25,211 bases of DNA from a virus: IMG/VR virus record IMGVR_UViG_3300031758_000529, positions 1 to 25,211 of that record. One strand, given 5' to 3'. The first letter of the stretch is position 1; each line of letters starts with the position of its first letter. Shown here in pieces: positions 1-6,735 of the stretch. Position numbers and translations under genes: made by a program. Below the pieces are notes generated by a model, which made no database searches, was not told the DNA's origin, and worked only from the letters and a program-made list of their open reading frames with translations.

Positions 1-114
1 AGTAAGTTCCGTAAAAAGTATGGTGACGAATGGAAAGACTATCTTTGGGCATCAGCATCAGCCGCAGCATTCAGACAAAGTGGTGGTAAAAGTGATGATA
101 AGCGGAAAAAATAA
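1..114 (+). CDS. 3' end of a small basic protein (partial)
   Basis: The window opens inside a reading frame whose last 37 codons are visible before a TAA stop. The fragment is rich in Lys and aromatic residues (begins SKFRKKYGDEWKDYLW, then an Ala/Ser stretch and a Lys/Arg/Asp tail). Its stop overlaps the ATG of the next gene by one base, the same arrangement as in several genes downstream, so it is very probably the last part of a co-transcribed accessory gene. The start lies outside the window. I do not recognise the family. The composition resembles the other small basic proteins at 1661-2860. Function unknown. Confidence 0.6.
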   Translation, partial: SKFRKKYGDEWKDYLWASASAAAFRQSGGKSDDKRKK

Positions 115-1301
115 TGAAGTATTCATCATTTTTTAATTTTGAACAATACCACCATCCTCACAAAAGACACGACCCACCTGGGTCAGAAGATGCAGATGTG
201 AATAATGATGGTAAAGTTGACAAAAATGACAAGTATATAATGGCAAAACGCCGGTTATACAGACAATATCAAGCAGCACAAAAAGATAAAAAAGCTACAG
301 AATTTTCTACACCAAAGTTGGAGAACAACATGATTAGATTGTCAGCACTAGTGAATCTACAGGCATTAAAAGAAGAATCACACGAAGAACCAACACCAGC
401 TCCAACTGTAGCTGTTGATAAAAAGTCACGGGTTGAAATGAAGCTTAAGAAGCTTAAAGAAATGCAAATGACCCCAGACCAAGAAAAGAAAGTTGATGAA
501 CTCTTGGCTCAATATGAAGAATTGTCTGCTAAACAAAAACAACTTGATGTAGACAAAGACGGCAAGATTGAAGGTGATGATTTAGCAAAACTTCGTGCAG
601 GTAAAACTGACGAAAAGTTAGATGCTGTCGGTCAAGAAGATGGTGATGTTGATAATGACGGAGATAAAGACTCATCTGATAAGTACTTACAAGCTCGTCG
701 GGATACTATTGGTAAGGCAATGAAGAGTGAAGGTAGTGGTGAAGACCACGAAGCATCTATGGCAAACTCTACTTTAGATTCAATTATCAAGCACGCAACC
801 GAACTTAAGGGTAAGATTGGAATGGAAGAAAAGGACATTCCAGCATGGATTCAAGACCACATCGCAGTTGCTGAAAATAATCTTGACCAAGCAAATACCA
901 GTTATCACGAATATGGCGATGAAGAAATGACTGATAAGCCAGTTGACCAAGATATGGCAGCTATGGCAGAATCAGTTAACGAAGGTGCTCCCGAAGGATG
1001 GGAAAAGACCGTTAAAGCAATGAAAAAACACAAGGAAATTGATAATCCTTGGGCACTTGCAAACTGGATGAAGAAGAAAGGATATAATCCAAAAAAAGAA
1101 GAAACCGAAGAAGCAGTAACTATAAAACCACAAGGTGGGTTAGCAGCTGCTATCTCGGCATATAAAAATACACCAACACATAGTTCAAAGCAACATGTAC
1201 AAGTGATGCCAGCACACAAACCAGGTGACACTTGGAAGACTGACAGTGGTAAGACAGCAAAGAAAAATTCAGATGGAACTATTTCTTACACAGTAAATTA
1301 A
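114..1301 (+). CDS. Acidic phage protein with three EF-hand-like loops
   Basis: A 395-aa hydrophilic protein with no signal peptide or membrane segment. Three 12-residue loops fit the EF-hand/dockerin calcium pattern DxDxDG: D28-D39 (D28, N30, D32, G33, D36, D39), D145-D156 (D145, D147, D149, G150, E153, D156) and D178-D189 (D178, D180, D182, G183, D186, D189). Between loops 1 and 2 lies a Lys/Glu/Gln-rich helical, probably coiled-coil region (about residues 100-145). Further on come a segment around IPAWIQDHIAVAENNLDQA (residues 242-260), which I associate from memory with virion-linked proteins of T4-like marine phages, and a Trp-containing motif ending in NPWALANWMKKKGY (residues 311-324). 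The ATG overlaps the previous stop. Calcium binding is inferred from the loops. A role as head-internal or decoration protein is a guess from position next to the portal operon. Confidence 0.7.
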   Translation: MKYSSFFNFEQYHHPHKRHDPPGSEDADVNNDGKVDKNDKYIMAKRRLYRQYQAAQKDKKATEFSTPKLENNMIRLSALVNLQALKEESHEEPTPAPTVAVDKKSRVEMKLKKLKEMQMTPDQEKKVDELLAQYEELSAKQKQLDVDKDGKIEGDDLAKLRAGKTDEKLDAVGQEDGDVDNDGDKDSSDKYLQARRDTIGKAMKSEGSGEDHEASMANSTLDSIIKHATELKGKIGMEEKDIPAWIQDHIAVAENNLDQANTSYHEYGDEEMTDKPVDQDMAAMAESVNEGAPEGWEKTVKAMKKHKEIDNPWALANWMKKKGYNPKKEETEEAVTIKPQGGLAAAISAYKNTPTHSSKQHVQVMPAHKPGDTWKTDSGKTAKKNSDGTISYTVN

Positions 1302-1302
1302 T

Positions 1303-1659
1303 ATGGTAGCCAAATTTATTTCTCTTTTACTTTCTAGTAGACAACAAGCACACATCTTTCATCTTCAAACTTCTTCATATGCTGCACATAAGGCGTTACA
1401 AGAATATTATGAAGGAATCGTGGATTTAGTTGACGCTTATGTAGAAGCTTATCAAGGTCGATATGGTATTCTCAAAGGATATATGCCAACTAATACTATT
1501 TTAGAAGATGACTCAGTAGTTAGCTATTTTACAGGTCTTCAAAAGTTTGTAGACGAAACCCGTGGTCAACTTCCACAAGACGGTGAACTTAATAACACTG
1601 TTGATGAAATTGCCGCAGTAATATCTAGTACGATTTATAAACTCAAATTCCTCAAATAA
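1303..1659 (+). CDS. Dps/ferritin-like small helical protein
   Basis: A 118-aa protein predicted to be almost wholly helical. Its first half holds a conserved-looking block: AHIFHLQTSSYAAH (residues 16-29), then ALQEYYEGIVDLVDAYVEAY (31-50). H17, H29, D44 and E48 reproduce the spacing (12, 15, 4) of the Dps ferroxidase ligands H51, H63, D78 and E82 of E. coli Dps. The fifth Dps ligand, Asp, is Gln33 here (Glu34 adjacent). The surrounding aromatic/Gly pattern also recalls the Dps helix A-helix B region. From memory, similar proteins in T4-like phages are annotated as a domain of unknown function (I believe DUF5856). The gene starts one base after the preceding TAA and has no obvious Shine-Dalgarno, suggesting translational coupling. 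Iron or metal binding is inference; the protein is shorter than typical Dps (about 160-170 aa). Confidence 0.65.
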   Translation: MVAKFISLLLSSRQQAHIFHLQTSSYAAHKALQEYYEGIVDLVDAYVEAYQGRYGILKGYMPTNTILEDDSVVSYFTGLQKFVDETRGQLPQDGELNNTVDEIAAVISSTIYKLKFLK

Positions 1660-1660
1660 T

Positions 1661-1963
1661 ATGAAATACAGAGATTTTTTTCCAGAAGGATATTCAGACG
1701 GTACTTCGTTTCCCCAAACCAAAGCAGATTTTGGTCAAGAAAAGCCAGAAGAAATGCCAGAAACCGACCCACAAGATTTAGCAGTTCGGTCGGCTCGTAT
1801 CAGTGATATTCTCGAACGAAATACCCCAACCAGTCCAGAAAAGTGGGCGAAGGCAAAGGCAGCAGCACGTTCGAAGTTCAAGGTTTATCCATCTGCTTAC
1901 GCCAATCTCTGGGCAGCAAAGAAATATAAGAGTATGGGCGGTGGTTGGAAGAAGGGAAAGTAA
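1661..1963 (+). CDS. Small phage protein with YPSAYAN motif
   Basis: A 100-aa protein with an acidic, Pro-rich N-terminal half and a strongly basic C-terminal half. The C-terminus (about residues 65-100) carries KAAARSKFKVYPSAYANLWA followed by a KKYKSMGGGWKK tail. This segment recurs, from memory, in many small proteins of T4-like and other large phages, but I know of no assigned function. It starts one base after the previous stop, and its own stop shares a base with the next ATG, so it is part of one polycistronic unit. The basic tail with aromatic residues could bind nucleic acid or a capsid surface; this is speculation. Confidence 0.65.
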   Translation: MKYRDFFPEGYSDGTSFPQTKADFGQEKPEEMPETDPQDLAVRSARISDILERNTPTSPEKWAKAKAAARSKFKVYPSAYANLWAAKKYKSMGGGWKKGK

Positions 1964-2118
1964 TGATTAAGTTAATGGACCTTATACCAGAAGAATGGAC
2001 AAAAAAGTATAAGAAATCCATTAATTGTAGTAATCCCAAAGGCTTTAGTCAAAAAGCCCATTGCGCTGGTCGCAGAAAGCGGAAGCGTGGTGGTACAACT
2101 AAATCAAAACCAGTATGA
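1963..2118 (+). CDS. 51-aa basic protein with CSNPKGFSQKAHC motif
   Basis: A short gene filling the gap between two longer ones. ATG overlaps the preceding TAA by one base and its TGA overlaps the following ATG in the arrangement ATGA. The N-terminus (MIKLMDLIPEEWTKKYKKS) precedes a two-cysteine motif, INCSNPKGFSQKAHCAGRRK (residues 20-39), and an Arg/Lys/Gly-rich end. The CSNPKGFSQKAHC element is familiar from small proteins of T4-like environmental phages. The perfect overlaps on both sides and the recognisable motif are why I call so short a frame a gene. The two Cys plus His could form half of a metal site. Function unknown. Confidence 0.65.
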   Translation: MIKLMDLIPEEWTKKYKKSINCSNPKGFSQKAHCAGRRKRKRGGTTKSKPV

Positions 2119-2444
2119 CACAATTCGCTGATATATTAGTTGAAGTATCAATCGACCTTGACGAAAAGTACAAGACTAAAGGTAGTCTTGGTAAGTGGCT
2201 TCGTCAAAAGTGGGTTGATATTTCTCGTAAAGATAAAGACGGTAAGCATCCACCGTGTGGAGCTTCCGCTGGTAAAAAGGAACGAAAGGGCGGGTCATCA
2301 AAGTATCCAAAGTGTCGTCCAGCTCGTTCCGCAGCAGCAATGAGCAAAGGTGAAAAGCGGTCAGCAGTAGTTCGTAAGAGAAAAGCAGGTAATCCAGGTG
2401 GAAAACCAACAATGGTGTCCACATTCAAGAAGGAAGAAGAATAA
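2115..2444 (+). CDS. Basic Cys-containing phage protein (DUF5872-like)
   Basis: A 109-aa, very Lys/Arg-rich protein. Visible blocks are SLGKWLRQKWVDISRKDKDG (residues 24-43), then HPPCGASAGKKERKGGSSKY (45-64), then PKCRPARSAA and a GNPGGKPT element near the C-terminus. The order Trp-rich start, PPCG, YPKCRP, KRKAGNPGGKPT matches a widespread phage/viral family that I believe is listed as DUF5872; that label is from memory. The ATG overlaps the previous stop by 4 bases, and its TAA shares a base with the next ATG. The composition suggests DNA or RNA contact, possibly as packaged internal protein, but nothing in the sequence proves this. Confidence 0.65.
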   Translation: MTQFADILVEVSIDLDEKYKTKGSLGKWLRQKWVDISRKDKDGKHPPCGASAGKKERKGGSSKYPKCRPARSAAAMSKGEKRSAVVRKRKAGNPGGKPTMVSTFKKEEE

Positions 2445-2860
2445 TGGAAAACTTAACTGAAGCTTGTTGGGAAGGATATAAGCAAGTAGGGATGAAAGAC
2501 AAAAGTGGTAAAATGGTCCCAAATTGCGTTCCTATCAACGAAGAAGATATCATTGAAGAATATTGTCCACGTTGTTTGGCAACTGAAATAGTACGGGCAG
2601 CAACTCAACCATTAGAAGAAGCCGAATATCACGGTCGTAAAGTTTCTCTTGGAAAACCAATGCGTGGGGACGTAAAAAAGTTCAAGGTGTTTGTCAAAGA
2701 CCCAAGTACCGGAAACGTCAAGAAGGTTAACTTCGGTGACAAGACGATGCGAATCAAGAAGTCCAATCCCGCTCGCCGTAAGTCATTTAGAGCAAGACAC
2801 AACTGCGATACCCCAGGCCCACGGACAAAGGCAAGATACTGGTCGTGTCGGAAGTGGTAA
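2444..2860 (+). CDS. Conserved basic phage protein with C-terminal Cys cluster
   Basis: A 138-aa protein with two distinct parts. The N-terminal part has CWEGYKQVGMKDKSGKMVPN followed by a Cys (residues 8-28) and a CPRC pair around residue 41. The C-terminal part (residues 62-138) is basic and contains RGDVKKFKVFVKDPSTGNVK, then IKKSNPARRKSFRARHNC and finally ARYWSCRKW. This C-terminal domain is strongly conserved, from memory, in T4-like cyanophages, pelagic phages and large phages, but is uncharacterised. The start follows an AAGGAAG-like ribosome binding site and shares a base with the upstream stop. The several Cys residues could bind zinc. Whether it is a virion or DNA-binding protein is not known. 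Confidence 0.7.
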   Translation: MENLTEACWEGYKQVGMKDKSGKMVPNCVPINEEDIIEEYCPRCLATEIVRAATQPLEEAEYHGRKVSLGKPMRGDVKKFKVFVKDPSTGNVKKVNFGDKTMRIKKSNPARRKSFRARHNCDTPGPRTKARYWSCRKW

Positions 2861-2861
2861 T

Positions 2862-3071
2862 ATGAAAGTCTCCAGAAAGATATCTGACGCTATATTAAAG
2901 AAAATGAAGTATACATTCAATCCAGAAGAATTTCATATGGGAATGAATGTAGAGATGGAACATCAAGATGTGACTAATGGAAATGTGGTCAAAACAGCAA
3001 AAATAGCTGCCGCCCACTTGACAGAGAACCCAAAATATTATACATTACTTAAGAAGTATGTGGAGAAATAA
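2862..3071 (+). CDS. DUF5661-like small protein
   Basis: A 69-aa protein. I place the start at the ATG one base after the previous stop rather than further upstream, because the longer frame would overlap the preceding well-conserved gene in a different reading frame. The core is FNPEEFHMGMNVEMEHQDVT (residues 19-38), then a KTAKIAAAHLTENPKYYTLL-type segment. This 'MGxxVExEH ... T-x-KIAxxHL-xx-xPxYYT' pattern matches a small family of bacterial and phage proteins that I recall as DUF5661. The repeated Glu/His residues could bind metal. Function unknown. Confidence 0.65.
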   Translation: MKVSRKISDAILKKMKYTFNPEEFHMGMNVEMEHQDVTNGNVVKTAKIAAAHLTENPKYYTLLKKYVEK

Positions 3072-3072
3072 A

Positions 3073-3411
3073 ATGGCATTATTAAAAGATTTACTCAGCG
3101 AAGTTACCAGTCAAGTTCCACGTAGAGTTCAATTGATGCGTGTAGAAGCGGTATTAGAAAACATCGCACCACAACTTAAGGAAGCTGACCAAAAGAAGCT
3201 TGCAGAAGTGTATATTGAATTAAAGCAATTAGCAGAAATGCTAAACGAAACTCCATATACTATCTTTAACGCAAACCAATGGGGTTTACTGGAAATGGTA
3301 TTAAAGGGTAAAGTAGCGGAATTCAAGTTACTCGCAGAAGATATTGCAGAAGATAATAAAGATGTCGATGTCTGGCCATTGGCAACAGCACTCGACACCG
3401 TTCTCATTTAA
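3073..3411 (+). CDS. Unrecognised helical protein upstream of the portal
   Basis: A 112-aa protein. I chose the ATG that gives MALLKDLLSEV because a GGAG sits 7 bases upstream (3062-3065); an ATG 15 bases earlier lies inside the previous gene. The sequence is Leu/Glu/Lys-rich and should form several helices, with one NANQWGLLEMVLKGK stretch in the middle. It ends 10 bases before the portal gene, so it is probably in the same transcript. I do not recognise the family. Confidence 0.6.
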   Translation: MALLKDLLSEVTSQVPRRVQLMRVEAVLENIAPQLKEADQKKLAEVYIELKQLAEMLNETPYTIFNANQWGLLEMVLKGKVAEFKLLAEDIAEDNKDVDVWPLATALDTVLI

Positions 3412-3421
3412 GTGAGGGGTT

Positions 3422-5308
3422 ATGGCAGATACTAGTATTTACGGCCGCCTACGGAAACTGTTCGCAACAAATACAGTTGTCCGAAATGTAGGTGGAAAGA
3501 AGTTAAAAGTCGCTGATACCGACAATATCCAGTCGTTTATTAATAGACGGGGCATTGACCGATATCATCGAGTTTATTCGTCTATGACAGGTGGATATGG
3601 TGCTTCGGGTGGTCGTTATGAATCCGCAGCAGCATTCCAAGGGTCACGTTTACAATTGTTCCGTGATTATGATATGATGGATAATGACCCAATCATTTCA
3701 TCAGTAATGGACATCTACGCTGACGAATCAACCGTAAAGGACGAATTCGGTCAAGTACTTAGTATCCGCTCAAAAAATCAACAAATCCAAGATATTCTCC
3801 ATAACTTATTCTATGACGTATTGAACGTTGAGTTCAATCTCTGGCCTTGGGTCAGAAATATGGCTAAGTATGGGGACTTTTTCTTATTCCTAGATATTGA
3901 TGAAAAGTATGGTGTCGTAAACGTCATTCCTCTTTCTGTGTACGAAACCATCCGTATTGAAGGCCAAGACCCAGGCAATCCATTCTCTGTTAAGTTCAAA
4001 GTAGAAAATGATTTCTTGGCACTTGGTAAAAAAGAATTTGACAATTACGAAGTTGCACATTTCCGACTACTTTCAGATACTAACTTCCTTCCATATGGTA
4101 AGGCAATGGTTGAAGGTGGTCGTCGTGTGTGGAAGCAATTGCAATTGATGGAAGATGCGATGTTGATTCATCGTATCATGCGTGCACCAGATAAGCGTAA
4201 GGTGTTGGTTGATGTTGGAAACATTCCACCAGCAGAAATCGATACACATATGCAACGTATCATCGACCGTATGAAGAAGGTACCACTCGTTGACCCAAAG
4301 ACTGGTGATTACAATCTTCGTTACAATATGATGAACATTACAGAAGATTTCTATCTTCCTGTTCGTGGTAAGGATTCTGGTACAGATATTACGAATCTTC
4401 CAGGCCTTCAATTCAATGCTATCGAAGATATTGAATACCTTCGTAACAAGTTAATGGCAGCATTCAAGGTACCAAAGTCATTCCTTGGATACGAAGAAGA
4501 TAATAGTGGTAAAGCATCATTGGCAGCACAAGACGTTCGTTTCGCACGAACCATTGAACGTATTCAACGCATTATGGTGTCAGAACTTACCAAAATTGCA
4601 ATCATTCACTTATACGTTCAAGGATTCACCGACGAAGACCTTATCGACTTTGAATTAGAAATGACTTCACCATCGGTCATTTACGAACAAGAAAAGTTGA
4701 ATCTTTGGAAGGAAAAGGTTGGATTGGCTAAGGATATTGCAGATAGTAAGTTCTTATCACGTGACTGGATTTACCATAACATTCTTCAAATTGCAGAAGA
4801 TGATGCACGGTCAGAACAAGAAAAGATAGTGAAGGATGTGGAATGGGTTGGTAAGGCAGAAGCAGTACAACAACAAGCCGCACAACCACAACAACCGCCA
4901 ATGGGCCCAGAGGGACAACCTGCTGAACCAGAAGCTGGAGAAGAACAGCCAGCGGAAGAACCAGAAAAATTAGATACCGTAGACGCGGTGTTAGCCTCAT
5001 TAGAAGACATGCCAGAAGAAGAGGAAGTTGTAGATGATACAGAATTGGAAGAAGCCAAAATGGGTCGTCCTAAGACTGGTATGCAATTTGGCCAAGATAG
5101 TCACCCACGCGGTCGCGACCCATTAGGTCATAAAGAAAATCTTGGCGCACTAAGAGTAGGGCAACAACGTAAACCATCTAGAAAATCCCCACTTTCGTTA
5201 GAAAATCACGAAGTTTCTAACTTAATTAAACAATTAAACGCCCATAAAATCGCACCAGAAACCTCTAGTATCTTAAACGAAGAAAATATCTTAGACATAG
5301 AAAACTAA
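3422..5308 (+). CDS. gp20: Portal vertex protein (T4 gp20-like)
   Basis: The portal forms the dodecameric ring at the special capsid vertex, initiates head assembly and is the DNA entry/exit channel. The protein is 628 aa; T4 gp20 is about 524. Family-typical segments are present: a start with small basic residues, the DPIISSVMDIYADE block (about residues 89-102), and in the middle the signature NITEDFYLPVRGKDSGTD followed by a TNLPG turn (about 305-330). Next come DIEYLRNKLMAAFKVPKSFL and a KASLAAQDVRFARTIERIQ helix. From about residue 480 onward the chain becomes Gln/Pro/Glu-rich, acidic and probably disordered, ending in a basic GRPKTGMQFGQDSHPRGRDP segment; this tail accounts for the extra length. 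An AGGGG ribosome binding site lies just upstream. It heads the 20-21-22-23 order seen in T4-like phages. Confidence 0.93.
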   Translation: MADTSIYGRLRKLFATNTVVRNVGGKKLKVADTDNIQSFINRRGIDRYHRVYSSMTGGYGASGGRYESAAAFQGSRLQLFRDYDMMDNDPIISSVMDIYADESTVKDEFGQVLSIRSKNQQIQDILHNLFYDVLNVEFNLWPWVRNMAKYGDFFLFLDIDEKYGVVNVIPLSVYETIRIEGQDPGNPFSVKFKVENDFLALGKKEFDNYEVAHFRLLSDTNFLPYGKAMVEGGRRVWKQLQLMEDAMLIHRIMRAPDKRKVLVDVGNIPPAEIDTHMQRIIDRMKKVPLVDPKTGDYNLRYNMMNITEDFYLPVRGKDSGTDITNLPGLQFNAIEDIEYLRNKLMAAFKVPKSFLGYEEDNSGKASLAAQDVRFARTIERIQRIMVSELTKIAIIHLYVQGFTDEDLIDFELEMTSPSVIYEQEKLNLWKEKVGLAKDIADSKFLSRDWIYHNILQIAEDDARSEQEKIVKDVEWVGKAEAVQQQAAQPQQPPMGPEGQPAEPEAGEEQPAEEPEKLDTVDAVLASLEDMPEEEEVVDDTELEEAKMGRPKTGMQFGQDSHPRGRDPLGHKENLGALRVGQQRKPSRKSPLSLENHEVSNLIKQLNAHKIAPETSSILNEENILDIEN

Positions 5309-5347
5309 CGAAGTGGGAATTATCATACTATTTAATATATGATAAGG

Positions 5348-5355
5348 TATTTATT
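5348..5355 (+). promoter_or_regulatory. TATTTATT motif, candidate late promoter element
   Basis: An exact TATTTATT octamer in the 68-base gap between the portal gene and the next gene, 21 bases before that gene's ATG. The same octamer occurs in other intergenic gaps ahead of gp13-, sheath- and tube-operon starts. It differs from the T4 late element TATAAATA, so promoter function is inferred from position and recurrence only. Confidence 0.4.
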
Positions 5356-5376
5356 CACTTATGGCGGATTATTTTT

Positions 5377-6249
5377 ATGAAATCAAGTATTAAGCATAAT
5401 AAGTTGAGAAACACCGGCATCCTCTTTGAATTGTTAGTCCGTCAAATCACATCTGATGTGATGGAAAACAAGAAAGATGGGGCAGCTGTTAAGTTAATGC
5501 GTGAATTCTTTAATTCCAAAAAGGAATTGGGGAAGGAACTTATGTTATACCGTGCATTTTTCAATGTTCAGAATCTATCTGAGCAAAAGGCATTCCAATT
5601 GTTGAAGTTGGTTACCGAACAACGGAAGAATCTCGACCAACATGCATTAGACACTCAAAAATACCTTTTAATTAAAGAAATTAAAAAGAACTTTGACTTG
5701 AAGGAATTCTTTGCAGCACGTATTCCATCGTATAAGATTTACGCATCAATCTACAAGAGTTTTGATGCAGCAACTAACGGAATCAGTGATACGACTACAA
5801 TTGAAGAGTTGGCAAACAGTCAATTCACTATCGTAGAACATCTTTCTGGTAAGATTCTTACAAAAGAAATTAAAGAACATAATGAATTGGCATCTATCGT
5901 TCGTAGTCAAGATGATGATATCCGTTTCCTTTCTTATAAGATTTTAGTTGAACGTTTTAATGAAAAGTATAAGGGATTAGACGAAGCACAAAAGAAATTA
6001 TTACAAGAATATATCTATAACATTTCTAATACATCTAAACTAAAGACATATACCCAAGGTGAAAGTCGTAGATTAGCAAAGGAAATCGCACAATACAGTA
6101 AGAAAGTATCGGACAAAGTTGTTCGCATTAAGTTATCGGAAGTTGTATCCCAACTTCAAAAGGTACAAATTGCTGTTGTGATTAAGGAAAATCACATGAC
6201 TGCGATGTTGATTGGATATGAAATTCTTAAGGAGCTTAAGTCATTATGA
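5377..6249 (+). CDS. Conserved helical protein between portal and protease genes
   Basis: A 290-aa, mostly helical Lys/Glu-rich protein. It starts MKSSIKHNKLRNTGILFELL and contains VRQITSDVMENKK soon after. This N-terminal signature is, from memory, common in T4-like marine phages in the same place next to gene 20, usually as a hypothetical or structural protein. In T4 this interval holds the prohead core genes 67 and 68, which are much smaller; I see no sequence resemblance to them. The start follows a weak GGCGGA about 10 bases upstream. An ATG 16 bases earlier opens only a 10-codon frame. The stop overlaps the next ATG by 4 bases. A role in head assembly is inferred from position only. Confidence 0.7.
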   Translation: MKSSIKHNKLRNTGILFELLVRQITSDVMENKKDGAAVKLMREFFNSKKELGKELMLYRAFFNVQNLSEQKAFQLLKLVTEQRKNLDQHALDTQKYLLIKEIKKNFDLKEFFAARIPSYKIYASIYKSFDAATNGISDTTTIEELANSQFTIVEHLSGKILTKEIKEHNELASIVRSQDDDIRFLSYKILVERFNEKYKGLDEAQKKLLQEYIYNISNTSKLKTYTQGESRRLAKEIAQYSKKVSDKVVRIKLSEVVSQLQKVQIAVVIKENHMTAMLIGYEILKELKSL

Positions 6250-6734
6250 CAAACGAAGAAAAACTCCGCACTATCATCCGTAAAATGTTACAAGAAGAAC
6301 TAGACGAAATGACAACCACAGCAAATGTTGCTGGGTATAATATTCCTATGGCATTTCAAGGAAATAATCCTAAGAATAAGGCACGTAAGAAGGGTATTGC
6401 AACACAATTAGGAATGCAATTAACTCCTAAAGGTGAAAAAGATTTAAACCGACCAGCAGATAAACTAGAAACCCTTGCAGAAGCAAAGGTAAGATATCAC
6501 GAATATAAGAAAGATGAAAGTGCAACTCCAACACAAAAGATTGCCAAGGCCATTTCAGAAGTCAATCGTAGTCTTGAAGAAATGGAAAGAGTGTTAAAGA
6601 TGAATACTCGTTTACAAAAGGAATCTGGAATTGCTAGTGAAGCACTTTATCGCCGTACTCAACAAGGACTTTTAAAACTAGAAGCACGGTTACTTCACCT
6701 CGCCGGTAAAGTACGGGACATCAGAGGAAAGTAA
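6246..6734 (+). CDS. Predicted coiled-coil protein preceding gp21, possible core protein
   Basis: A 162-aa protein whose ATG overlaps the previous stop by 4 bases and has GGAG about 10 bases upstream. The N-terminus is a short helix (TNEEKLRTIIRKMLQEELDE) followed by a Gly/Pro-containing TANVAGYNIPMAF element. The C-terminal half (about residues 80-162) is a long helical region beginning YHEYKKDESATPTQKIAKAI and continuing with heptad-like Leu/Glu spacing. There is a candidate gp21-type cleavage tripeptide (L/I-x-E) at TLAEAK before the helical half. Together with the location just ahead of the protease, this makes a prohead-core role plausible, but it is not demonstrated. Confidence 0.65.
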   Translation: MTNEEKLRTIIRKMLQEELDEMTTTANVAGYNIPMAFQGNNPKNKARKKGIATQLGMQLTPKGEKDLNRPADKLETLAEAKVRYHEYKKDESATPTQKIAKAISEVNRSLEEMERVLKMNTRLQKESGIASEALYRRTQQGLLKLEARLLHLAGKVRDIRGK

Positions 6735-6735
6735 T

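Noticed and set aside
2691-2861. Upstream extension of the small DUF5661-like gene
   Set aside because: It would overlap the conserved C-terminal domain of the preceding gene out of frame; the ATG at 2862 directly follows that gene's stop and begins the recognisable family sequence.
5361-5393. Ten-codon frame overlapping the start of the 290-aa gene
   Set aside because: Too short, and it has no independent ribosome binding site; a leader-peptide role cannot be supported from sequence.
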